Source: Thermoplasmata archaeon (GTDB taxonomy: Archaea > Thermoplasmatota > Thermoplasmata > Sysuiplasmatales > Sysuiplasmataceae). Taken from it: a stretch of DNA of 14,348 nt. The DNA is taken from the NCBI GenBank assembly GCA_021796175.1, contig JAJYOM010000032.1, positions 1 to 14,348 of the forward strand, in the 5' to 3' direction. Under the pieces are notes generated by a model, which was given only the letters and a program-made list of their open reading frames with translations, was not told where the DNA came from and searched no databases. Shown piece after piece: positions 6,627 through 13,656 of this stretch (positions within the stretch are counted from its first letter, which is position 1; each line of letters begins with the position of its first letter). The position numbers and the translations under genes are program-made.

Positions 6627-8080
6627 GTCTTACCGCCCTGCCTTGACAGCAGTTCCCTGACCTTGCGCCTGTACGGCTCCCTGTCATACCAGTTGAAAAG
6701 TGCGCTTGCCATCCTGACAGGGTCGCCGAAGAAGAAACGCTCATACAGCTCCTGCCTCGACCCGAAGGAGCTTCCGGCCGCATCCCAGGCGAGCCTGAAG
6801 AGCCTTATCCTCTCCTCCGCACTGGTGTTCTTCGCGACGTAATATCTGTCAATGTAATTCCTCACATCCGATTTCATATCCTCCTCTGTCGGCAGTGACA
6901 TCAGGCCGCTTGCTCCAAGCTGCTGTATAACCTCCTTCAGCCCCGGATAGATCCTGGGATATATGTTCCTCGCAACATTCAGGTACCTGAATTCGGGTGT
7001 CATGATGCCCCATCTGTTTACGGCAGCTTCGGCTTCTCCCGCAACAAGCAGCGAGCGCATTGTTTCCAGCACCATGATCGTCTTCGCTATCTTCTCCTGC
7101 ACATGCTGGAACTGGTCTATACCGATGGTATCTGCAATCAGTGACATGAGTCCCAGGAAGAACTCGGTCTTTGCCACATCCCTTATGGTGACCTGGTGCG
7201 ACATGTGCACAACCGCATCGGTTGCCTCGTGCAGCATGTTCGCCCTGTCCGGATCCTCAAGCAGGAAGATTCTCTCCCTGGGAACAAGCACATCATCGAA
7301 GACGACCACGGCATCCTGCTCATCGAAGGCGCTGGACAGCGGATGGTCGTAGGCAGAATTGTGTGAAAAAGACTCCCTGCAGATGAATTTCAGCCCTTTC
7401 GTGCTGACAGGTATTGCAAACGCCATCGCGTACGGCCTGTCCTCCGTACCGCTCCGTATGACAGTTGACGGGAAGACTATTATCTCATCCGCCATCGGGA
7501 ATGTTGCGAGCATCCGTGCCCCCCTGACTACAATCCCCTCCCTCCTTGTCTCAACTATCCTGGCAGCGAGAAAAGGATCGTCCTGCTTTGAGAGCGAGAC
7601 AGACCTGTTCGCCTGGGGGTTTATCAGCGTGTGGGTCATCAGCAGGTCATTTTCCCTCACATAGCTGTAGTAGTTCCTTATATTGTCTCCAAACTCCTTG
7701 CCCCCTTTTGCAAAGAATTTCCATGCGGATGCCATTGCCATGATGTCGCTGTTGAGATAGTCAGGCGTCCTGCCCAGAAAACCGCAGGAATAATCCGCCC
7801 AGCGCTTGATCATCCTGCGCCTCGATTCAAGATCCTTTTTCTTCCTGGGCTGCAGGAAGCTCATCCCGACCCTTTCACCGCTCTGGGGTGAGGTGTAGGT
7901 CATCTCCTCCACCAGTTCAGGCTCCGACTGCATGTCATAGAGGGCTGCCATCGACTTCGCAATGCCGGTGAATGCAGGGTGTTCCGTAACGCTGCCTGTG
8001 ACTTTCCTCCCGCCAACCCAGATTTCCCTGCGCGTCCTGTCGAGATCCCTGAGATACTTCTTTCCGTTTCTTATCGGCAA
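6623..8080 (-). CDS. hpaB: 4-hydroxyphenylacetate 3-monooxygenase, oxygenase component
   Basis: This 485-residue protein is of the HpaB class of FADH2-dependent two-component hydroxylases, which convert 4-hydroxyphenylacetate to 3,4-dihydroxyphenylacetate. The fold is acyl-CoA-dehydrogenase-like. Residues matching the substrate/peroxyflavin pocket known in the Thermus enzyme are Arg104 and Tyr108 (GRTPDYLNS) and His150 in THTLINPQANR, the flavin-site segment. Length is normal. Start is TTG at 8080, supported by GTGAT six nt upstream and by the family-typical RNGKKYLRDL N-terminus. The partner flavin reductase (HpaC) is not in this window, so FADH2 must come from elsewhere. It overlaps hpaD by 4 nt. 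Phenol-type substrates are an alternative, but the neighbours favour 4-hydroxyphenylacetate. Confidence 0.92.
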   Translation of the reverse strand: MPIRNGKKYLRDLDRTRREIWVGGRKVTGSVTEHPAFTGIAKSMAALYDMQSEPELVEEMTYTSPQSGERVGMSFLQPRKKKDLESRRRMIKRWADYSCGFLGRTPDYLNSDIMAMASAWKFFAKGGKEFGDNIRNYYSYVRENDLLMTHTLINPQANRSVSLSKQDDPFLAARIVETRREGIVVRGARMLATFPMADEIIVFPSTVIRSGTEDRPYAMAFAIPVSTKGLKFICRESFSHNSAYDHPLSSAFDEQDAVVVFDDVLVPRERIFLLEDPDRANMLHEATDAVVHMSHQVTIRDVAKTEFFLGLMSLIADTIGIDQFQHVQEKIAKTIMVLETMRSLLVAGEAEAAVNRWGIMTPEFRYLNVARNIYPRIYPGLKEVIQQLGASGLMSLPTEEDMKSDVRNYIDRYYVAKNTSAEERIRLFRLAWDAAGSSFGSRQELYERFFFGDPVRMASALFNWYDREPYRRKVRELLSRQGGKT

Positions 8081-8086
8081 ACTTAC

Positions 8087-8091
8087 ATCAC
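8087..8091 (-). promoter_or_regulatory. ribosome binding site GTGAT overlapping the hpaE stop
   Basis: On the minus strand GTGAT includes the hpaE TGA stop and ends 6 nt before the TTG start of hpaB. It supports the TTG choice and implies translational reinitiation. The arrangement is nearly identical to the mcm/DUF424 junction. Confidence 0.5.
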
Positions 8092-9596
8092 TTCTTGCTC
8101 CTTCCCTTATTCACCGCGCCCATAACTGGGGCAGGTGAACCGTCAAGCTTCATATGCACCGTCTTCTCCTCCATGTAGAAGTCGAAGCTGTAGACGCCCC
8201 CCTCCCTGCCTATTCCGCTGTTCTTTGCACCGCCGAATGGTGTCCTCAGATCCCTCACATTGTGCGAGTTGATCCAGCAGAGACCCGATTCGATGGATGC
8301 CGCAACCCTGTTTGCCCTCTCACTGCTTGCAGTCCAGATATAGGATGCAAGCCCGTATTGCGTGTCGTTTGCCAGCGCTACTGCTTCCCGCTCATCCGAA
8401 AAAGGTATTGCAACAACCACGGGGCCGAATATCTCCTCCTGCGCCACCTTCATTGTGCTGCGGACATTGACCATCAGCGTCGCATCCATGTAGTTGCCCG
8501 CTTTCTGCTTCCCCGGCCGGCCGCCGCCTGCGGCGATCTTTGCTCCTTCGGCTTTTCCCGCTGCGATGTAACTGTTGACCCGCTTCCAGTGATCCGGGTG
8601 AATAAGCGGACCGAGTTCCGTGTTCTCATCGAACGGATCGCCGGTGACTATATTCTCGGCCCTTTCAGCGAAACTGTCGGTGAATTCGCCGTAAATGCTC
8701 TCCTGCACAAGCAGCCTGGAATTTGCAGTGCACCTTTCGCCATTTAGTGAGAAACCGCCGAATACAGTGGCGTCAAGCGCTCTGCCGAGATCCGCGTCGT
8801 CGAATACGACAGCCGGGGACTTCCCGCCGAGCTCCATTGAGAATCTCTTGAGAGTCGAAGCGCCGTTCCTGATTATTTCCCGGCCCGTAGATGTTTCTCC
8901 GGTGAAAGAAATCAGTCTGACGGCGGGGTGTGCCACAAGGGCTGCCCCGGCGGTCTCGCCGTAGCCGTTGACGGTGTTGAAAACACCTGGAGGGATTTCG
9001 GCATCTCTCATTATCTCCGCAAGCAGGCTGGCAGTCAGAGGAGACCATTCAGCCGGCTTAAGCACGCATGTATTGCCTGCCGCGAGACATGGAGCAACCT
9101 TCCATGTCTCGAGCATGAGCGGTGTGTTCCACGGCGTAATGAGCCCTGCCACGCCAACTGGTGATTTCAGTGTGTAGTTCAGGAAACTGCTGCCAGAAGG
9201 GAAGAGCTCCCCCTCCAGCCTTGGAATCACTGAAGCAAAGAAACTGAAATTCTCGGCCGCTCTCTGCATCTGGCCGCGCGTCTGCCTTAACGGTATGCCC
9301 GTATCGAGTGTTTCGGCGAGCGCAAGATCCTCCGCCCTCTCAAGAATGAGCTCTGATACCCTGAGAAGCAGCTGAGATCTGTCGCCAGCCTGCATGCTTC
9401 TCCATCCGCCTGCCTCAAACGCCCTGCGGGCAGCCGAAACAGCAAGATCTATGTCTTCGGCAAGGCCCTCTGCAACCCTGCAGATGACACTGTTGTTGGA
9501 AGGATTTATGTCATCGAATGACTGCCCGCTGATCCCGCTTACGAATTTTCCGCCAATATAGTGCCTGATGCCGCCCCGATGTGACTGTCTGTGCAA
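8088..9596 (-). CDS. hpaE: 5-carboxymethyl-2-hydroxymuconate semialdehyde dehydrogenase (ALDH)
   Basis: This 502-residue NAD(P)-dependent aldehyde dehydrogenase most likely oxidises the HpaD ring-cleavage product to 5-carboxymethyl-2-hydroxymuconate. Seen in the sequence: oxyanion Asn157 in TPWNTPL, cofactor-binding Lys180 in LKPAEWSP, the FTGETSTGREI turn (231-241), general base Glu255 in MELGGKSP, and nucleophile Cys289 in NGERCTANS. The C-terminal FGGAKNSGIGREGG segment is typical of HpaE/betaine-aldehyde-type dehydrogenases. No ATG or GTG lies near the N-terminus and TTG at 9596 is the best start, with aggt 4 nt upstream. ALDH specificity cannot be read from sequence alone; the assignment rests on its place next to hpaB and hpaD. 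Confidence 0.85.
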   Translation of the reverse strand: MHRQSHRGGIRHYIGGKFVSGISGQSFDDINPSNNSVICRVAEGLAEDIDLAVSAARRAFEAGGWRSMQAGDRSQLLLRVSELILERAEDLALAETLDTGIPLRQTRGQMQRAAENFSFFASVIPRLEGELFPSGSSFLNYTLKSPVGVAGLITPWNTPLMLETWKVAPCLAAGNTCVLKPAEWSPLTASLLAEIMRDAEIPPGVFNTVNGYGETAGAALVAHPAVRLISFTGETSTGREIIRNGASTLKRFSMELGGKSPAVVFDDADLGRALDATVFGGFSLNGERCTANSRLLVQESIYGEFTDSFAERAENIVTGDPFDENTELGPLIHPDHWKRVNSYIAAGKAEGAKIAAGGGRPGKQKAGNYMDATLMVNVRSTMKVAQEEIFGPVVVAIPFSDEREAVALANDTQYGLASYIWTASSERANRVAASIESGLCWINSHNVRDLRTPFGGAKNSGIGREGGVYSFDFYMEEKTVHMKLDGSPAPVMGAVNKGRSKK

Positions 9597-9612
9597 ATGA
9601 ACCTGCCTGCGG

Positions 9613-9623
9613 GTGATAACTCT
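9613..9623 (-). promoter_or_regulatory. AGAGTTATCAC motif upstream of hpaE (copy 1)
   Basis: On the minus strand AGAGTTATCAC lies 17-27 nt before the hpaE start. The same 11 bases occur upstream of dapA (12630-12640). Here the TTATC part sits at about the right distance to be a TATA element for a leaderless transcript, so it may be an internal promoter, a regulator site, or both. Confidence 0.3.
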
Positions 9624-9699
9624 CTGGGTAGAAGCATTTTTGCTGCCGGCTGCTTCCGCCGCTGAGACCAGAATGGATATGCAGTGTGGAGAGCTGTGC

Positions 9700-10878
9700 T
9701 CAGTTCTTCCAGGTTCCGCCTATTACCCATACTGGTTCATCCGGGTTGAAGTACTCCTGTCCCTCCACCTTGAGCTCTTCCAGAAGCTTCTCATTGACCT
9801 TTATGCCCAGACCGGGCTTTGTGCTGACCCTGTAGTATCCCTTTTCAACCGGCGTGGAATCGTATATCAGGTCCCTCTTCCACTGCGGAAAGAAATCGTA
9901 GAACGACTCCTGTATCAGGAAGTTGGGTATTGATGCATCCAGCTGTATTGTGACAGCATTCTGCACCGGCCCGAATGCGTTGTGGAATGCCATCTCGATG
10001 CCGTAGGCCTCTGCTATGGCAGACAGTTTTTTCGCCTCGGTCACGCCACCGCAGTTTGTGATGTCGGCCTGGAAGAAATCAAGCAGATGCCTGGATGCAA
10101 GGGATACGAAGTGCTGTTTGGTAAGCACGCGTTCACCAAGCGCGACCCTGACGCCTGTCTTCGACCTGTATTTTATCAGACCCTCCATGTTCTCCGGGTG
10201 CACAGGTTCCTCGGCAAAGAGAGGGTTGAAGGGCTCCAGCGCTTTTGCAACAGCTATTGCCGAGTTTGGATTGAACCTGCCGTGATGCTCTATCAGCAGA
10301 TCGACCTTCTCACCGGCCGCATCCCTTACTGCCTCCAGCCTTGCAACAGCCTTCCTGATGCCTTCATCATCTATCCAGTCGAAGTAGGGGCCGAATATGT
10401 CGAACTTCAGCCCCGTATAGCCCCTGGATACTATCTCCTTCGTCCTCTTCGACCACTGTTCGGGAGTCACGCATCCGCTATACCAGCCGTTTGCATACAC
10501 CCTTACCTTGTCCCTGAATGAGCCGCCGATGAGCCTGTGCAGCGATGTGCCTGTCGACTTCCCGATTATGTCCCAGCAGGCGATGTCGAATGCGCTGAGC
10601 GCGGTTGTCGACTCAAAGGACTCTGACAGGTAGAAGTCATTCTTGTACCACTCCCACCTGTTCTTCTCGACATCAAACGGGTCCCTTCCCCTGTAGACAC
10701 GGCCCACCTCCTTCAGCGATGCGACCACCGGCTGCACCCTGAGCGTTGGAACAGCTTCGCCGTAGCCGACGATTCCGTCATCCGTTGTCAGTTTGAGCAA
10801 TATTGCGGAAGAAGCCCATGTCTGCCCGTGCGCCACTTCCTTTCCTAGCTGAAACACCTCAAAATCGCTGATTTTCAT
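9700..10878 (-). CDS. enolase-superfamily acid-sugar dehydratase-like protein
   Basis: This 392-residue protein belongs to the mandelate racemase/muconate-lactonizing branch of the enolase superfamily and looks closest to gluconate/galactonate dehydratases. Likely Mg ligands are Glu197 (in LLIEHHGRFNPN), Glu223 (FAEEPVHPEN) and Glu249 (VALGERVLTK). Acid/base candidates are His199, His299 in AFHNAFGPVQNAV, and Glu324. The LKFDIFGPYFDW segment (157-168) replaces the KxK seen in many muconate cycloisomerases. Family members abstract the proton alpha to a carboxylate. Here it lies between hpaG and hpaE, so it could hydrate or isomerise a pathway diacid, or dehydrate an aldonic acid. ATG at 10878 begins a normal MKISDFEVF N-terminus. 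Family is firm; substrate is unknown. Confidence 0.88.
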   Translation of the reverse strand: MKISDFEVFQLGKEVAHGQTWASSAILLKLTTDDGIVGYGEAVPTLRVQPVVASLKEVGRVYRGRDPFDVEKNRWEWYKNDFYLSESFESTTALSAFDIACWDIIGKSTGTSLHRLIGGSFRDKVRVYANGWYSGCVTPEQWSKRTKEIVSRGYTGLKFDIFGPYFDWIDDEGIRKAVARLEAVRDAAGEKVDLLIEHHGRFNPNSAIAVAKALEPFNPLFAEEPVHPENMEGLIKYRSKTGVRVALGERVLTKQHFVSLASRHLLDFFQADITNCGGVTEAKKLSAIAEAYGIEMAFHNAFGPVQNAVTIQLDASIPNFLIQESFYDFFPQWKRDLIYDSTPVEKGYYRVSTKPGLGIKVNEKLLEELKVEGQEYFNPDEPVWVIGGTWKN

Positions 10879-10899
10879 GCAGAAGGGATTGGCAGGATT

Positions 10900-10908
10900 G
10901 TAAAAAAG
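10900..10908 (-). promoter_or_regulatory. T-rich box between hpaG and the enolase-family gene
   Basis: In the 47-nt gap the minus strand carries CCCTTTTTTAC, centred about 26 nt before the ATG at 10878 and 20 nt after the hpaG stop. The distance fits a TATA-like element for a leaderless internal transcript. A T6 run can also act as an archaeal terminator. Either reading would split expression of the cluster at this point. Confidence 0.3.
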
Positions 10909-10925
10909 GGTTTTGGATATGAATG

Positions 10926-11684
10926 TCAGTTCTGCTTCCTCTGTCCGTCAGCGACAACCCGGTTGCTCAGCGTACCGATACCTTCGATGCTTATGTCGAT
11001 CTTGTCCCCGGGGTGAACGGGTGTTATGCCTTTCGGCGTTCCGGTCAGTATCAGGTCGTCCGGCATGAGTGTCATGAACTCAGATATGAATTCAATGATT
11101 TCCGGTATGGAATGGATGAACATACTTGTGTTTCCGTGCTGCACAACATTGCCGTTCAGTCTGGTTGTCAGTTCCAGGCTATGCGGATCCGGTATTTCAT
11201 CAGCTGATGTGACCCAGGGGCCAAGCGGGCAGAAGGTGTCGAAGCCCTTTGCCTTGACTGGCGGCCTGAATGTGTTTGTGATAAAGTCCCGGGCAGTCAT
11301 GTCATTTGCAATTGTATAGCCGGCGACGTGCTTCATCGCCTGTTTCTTCCCTATCCTCCTGCCCTTTTTTCCTATAACAACCGCCAGTTCGGCCTCGTAG
11401 TGCACGTGTGTGGCAGTCGCAGGATAGACGATGTCGCCAAGGTGTCCAATTAGCGAGCTGTTTGGTTTGATAAACAGAATTGGATTCTCCTCTGTCCTGA
11501 GGCCAAGCTCATCCGCATGTTCCCTGTAATTCAGGACCAGTCCCACTATCTTCGTTGGAGCAACAGGAGGCAGCCATTCCACATCCGCGAACCTGTGCAT
11601 CCTCCCCCTTTCATCAAGAAGCACATCGCCTTCAACCAGGCCGGAGTGGCTCTTCCCGGATGCGGAGAAACGTGCCCTTCTCAT
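10926..11684 (-). CDS. hpaG: HpaG-type FAH-family isomerase/decarboxylase
   Basis: This 252-residue protein is of the fumarylacetoacetate hydrolase family. HpaG decarboxylates 5-oxopent-3-ene-1,2,5-tricarboxylate and isomerises the product in 4-hydroxyphenylacetate catabolism. Metal ligands are Glu97 and Glu99 in HYEAELAVVIG and Asp128 in ANDMTARDF, with the usual 29-residue gap between the second and third. Other HpaG-like stretches are HVAGYTIANDMTARD, DPHSLELTTRLNG, IIEFISEFMTLMPDDLILT and TGTPKGI. Enterobacterial HpaG is a tandem of two such modules; this is a single module like the separate HpaG1/HpaG2 proteins. Its ATG overlaps the dapA stop (ATGA), so the two are coupled. FAH enzymes vary in substrate, and HpaG is chosen from sequence resemblance plus neighbours. 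Confidence 0.82.
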   Translation of the reverse strand: MRRARFSASGKSHSGLVEGDVLLDERGRMHRFADVEWLPPVAPTKIVGLVLNYREHADELGLRTEENPILFIKPNSSLIGHLGDIVYPATATHVHYEAELAVVIGKKGRRIGKKQAMKHVAGYTIANDMTARDFITNTFRPPVKAKGFDTFCPLGPWVTSADEIPDPHSLELTTRLNGNVVQHGNTSMFIHSIPEIIEFISEFMTLMPDDLILTGTPKGITPVHPGDKIDISIEGIGTLSNRVVADGQRKQN

Positions 11685-12589
11685 GCTGTGGCACTCCCCT
11701 TAAGCAAGCTGTACTCTTTGAGGAGTCTCCTCAACTCGTTCGTGTTCTGCTCCGAAAGCGGGACAAGAGGCGGTCTGAGTGTGTTGCTGATGAGACCCAT
11801 CATGCTCATGGCAGCCTTCAGCGGAACAGGATTTGTGTCCCAGAAAATTGCCTCATTCAGCCGGAACAGGCTGAAATGAAGCTTTCTCGCCTCCTCCCAC
11901 CTTCGGGCCGATGCAAGGTTGAACATATCCGCGGCTTCGGCAGGCATTATGTTGGCAGTTGCACTGAAGTGACCGGAACCGCCGACCGCAAGCATAGGAT
12001 AGCACAGCGACTCTATCCCCGAATATACCAGGAAGTCATCACCGCATTCGAGAAGGATCCTTGTTACCTGGTCCAAATCCCTGTTCGATTCCTTGATGCC
12101 GACGATGTTCCTGTGCCGCTCCTTCAGCCGCTTCACTGTCGAAGGCTCGATGTTGGTTGCCGTCCTGCCGGGTATATTGTAGATGATGATAGGGAGCCCG
12201 GTCGATGATGCAACTGCTGAAAAGTATTCGAAGAGGCCCTGCTGGGAAGGCTTGTTGTAGTAAGGAACTATGACAAGGGCGGCATCGGCACCGCATTTCT
12301 CCGCGTGCATGGTAAGGCGAAGCGTCTCCCTCAGGTTGTTCGTCCCTGTTCCTGCAATCACTGGTTTCCTGCCTCTGACTGTGTTCACAGCGAGATCGAA
12401 CAGCCTTTCCCTTTCCTCAAGTGAAAGCGATGAAGGCTCTCCGGTGGTTCCGGCCACGGAAATACCGTGACTGCCAGCCAATATCTGTGACTCTATGAGT
12501 GAGACAATGCACTGTTCATCAATCTCGCCAGCCGGAGAGAAGGGTGTAACCAGTGGTACGATTGAACCCTTGAGCTTCTCTTTGTCCAT
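11681..12589 (-). CDS. dapA: DapA-family pyruvate-dependent lyase/aldolase
   Basis: This 302-residue class I aldolase forms a Schiff base with pyruvate. The residues correspond to E. coli DapA: Thr48/Thr49 in GTTGE, Tyr111 in PYYNKPSQQG, Tyr137 and Arg142 in YNIPGRTATN, and the Schiff-base lysine Lys166 in GIKESNRD. The Arg that binds the aspartate-semialdehyde carboxylate is kept, so true 4-hydroxy-tetrahydrodipicolinate synthase activity (lysine synthesis) is possible and fits hom and thrC upstream. Its stop codon overlaps the hpaG start, and the gene heads the aromatic cluster. That suggests cleavage of 2,4-dihydroxyhept-2-enedioate to pyruvate and succinic semialdehyde in place of HpaI. 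Ketodeoxygluconate aldolase is a third option, but the YNIPGRT motif argues against it. Start is ATG 12589. Confidence 0.8.
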   Translation of the reverse strand: MDKEKLKGSIVPLVTPFSPAGEIDEQCIVSLIESQILAGSHGISVAGTTGEPSSLSLEERERLFDLAVNTVRGRKPVIAGTGTNNLRETLRLTMHAEKCGADAALVIVPYYNKPSQQGLFEYFSAVASSTGLPIIIYNIPGRTATNIEPSTVKRLKERHRNIVGIKESNRDLDQVTRILLECGDDFLVYSGIESLCYPMLAVGGSGHFSATANIMPAEAADMFNLASARRWEEARKLHFSLFRLNEAIFWDTNPVPLKAAMSMMGLISNTLRPPLVPLSEQNTNELRRLLKEYSLLKGSATA

Positions 12590-12629
12590 TCAAATACCGC
12601 CGAAGTACAGCGGCACATCGAAACCTGGT

Positions 12630-12640
12630 GTGATAACTCT
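12630..12640 (-). promoter_or_regulatory. AGAGTTATCAC motif upstream of dapA (copy 2)
   Basis: This second copy of AGAGTTATCAC lies 41-51 nt before the dapA ATG in the 56-nt gap after hom. Flanks are also alike (AGG within 10 nt downstream in both copies). As a TATA element it would give a leader of about 20 nt. The gap before dapA is a plausible place for a promoter that separates the catabolic genes from hom/thrC. Confidence 0.3.
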
Positions 12641-12645
12641 TTCCT

Positions 12646-13641
12646 TCAGCGGCGTGGCAGTGACAGCAGGTCGCGAAGGATCGCCCTCGCAGTCTCCCTG
12701 ACTCCCGCACCCGCGCCTATCAGCGTATATTCGTTCCCGTTCGCTGTCCTGTAGGTGACCGCGTTGTTCATACCTGACACATTTATGTGATCGGAGATGC
12801 TGACAGGCAGTGGCGATACGGAAAGTGCACGCAGCGCAGCGTCGTAGGTGGAAACCAGCCGTAACTGCCCTCCCGCCCTGCGTGCTTCCGCCAGCGAGTC
12901 GACGGTGACTCCTTCTATACCTGTAATGGCAACATCCTTCATCGAAAAACCTGCCCCGGTTAGCGAATTTGCAAGTATTACTATCTTGGCCGCACTGTCA
13001 AGACCTTTCAGATCATTGGCAGGATCGCTTTCAGCGATACCCGAGTCTTTTGCCTCGGCAAGAGCATCCTGCATAGACAGTCCCTCGCCCATCCGCGTCA
13101 GGACATAATTTGTTGTCCCGTTCAGCACCCCGCTCATTGACCTTATCTCGGTGCCTGCGGAGCACATCATGCCGAAGTCGATAAATGGTGTTCCGCCTCC
13201 GACGGTTGCGCCGAATTTCACTGACCTGCCAGACTTCGATGCTTCGTCCATTATCAAACGCATCTGAAGTGCAAGAGGTCCCTTGTTTGCAGTGACGACA
13301 TCCATCCCCTTTCTGATGGCAGCGAGCATGCAATCAAGAGAGGGCTGTGCGTCCCGGTAGTTTGTGGTTGTGCAGTCCACGATTACGTCTGCATCTGCAC
13401 TATTAACAGCTTCCCTTGCGTCCTTCAGCGGGAACCACCCGTCCAGCTTCTGCAGTGTCCCATTTCTCTTGGCAGACAGTATTTCGCTGAGCGCTGTCCT
13501 GTCGTTCACATGAAGCATGCCGGTTGAATCCGCCACCGCGGAAAGCTGCAGTGTGCGCATCTCCTGACTGCTCTTTCCCACGCTTATGATATCTGCCAGA
13601 GACAAACCGACGTTGCCCAGGCCGAGAAGAAGTATTTTCAG
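12646..13641 (-). CDS. hom: homoserine dehydrogenase, probable CTG start
   Basis: This protein reduces aspartate semialdehyde to homoserine in the threonine/methionine branch. The best-supported gene is 331 residues from CTG at 13641, giving MKILLLGLGNVGLSLADII with a complete GLGNVG nucleotide motif (residues 7-12). The first ordinary start (TTG 13605) lies after this motif and would delete it, and the frame upstream is closed by TGA at 13660-13662 with no ATG, GTG or TTG. A GGCGGTGA site lies 7 nt before the CTG. Active-site matches are Lys120 (VVTANKGPLA), Glu204 (AESDPANDLKG), Asp215 and Lys219 (GLDSAAK). NGTTNYVLTRM is also typical. There is no C-terminal ACT domain. It follows thrC by 14 nt, so they share an operon. 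Confidence 0.9.
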   Translation of the reverse strand: MKILLLGLGNVGLSLADIISVGKSSQEMRTLQLSAVADSTGMLHVNDRTALSEILSAKRNGTLQKLDGWFPLKDAREAVNSADADVIVDCTTTNYRDAQPSLDCMLAAIRKGMDVVTANKGPLALQMRLIMDEASKSGRSVKFGATVGGGTPFIDFGMMCSAGTEIRSMSGVLNGTTNYVLTRMGEGLSMQDALAEAKDSGIAESDPANDLKGLDSAAKIVILANSLTGAGFSMKDVAITGIEGVTVDSLAEARRAGGQLRLVSTYDAALRALSVSPLPVSISDHINVSGMNNAVTYRTANGNEYTLIGAGAGVRETARAILRDLLSLPRR

Positions 13642-13648
13642 GACGTTT

Positions 13649-13656
13649 TCACCGCC
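13649..13656 (-). promoter_or_regulatory. Shine-Dalgarno GGCGGTGA that decides the hom start
   Basis: On the minus strand GGCGGTGA follows the thrC TAG, sharing its G, and ends 7 nt before the CTG at 13641. It is the strongest ribosome-binding match in the window and is correctly spaced for CTG but lies over 40 nt from the TTG at 13605. It therefore supports the non-canonical start. Confidence 0.7.

Noticed and set aside
8154..8747. 197-codon plus-strand open frame opposite hpaE
   Set aside because: Antisense shadow of the aldehyde dehydrogenase, rich in Cys, Arg and Pro.
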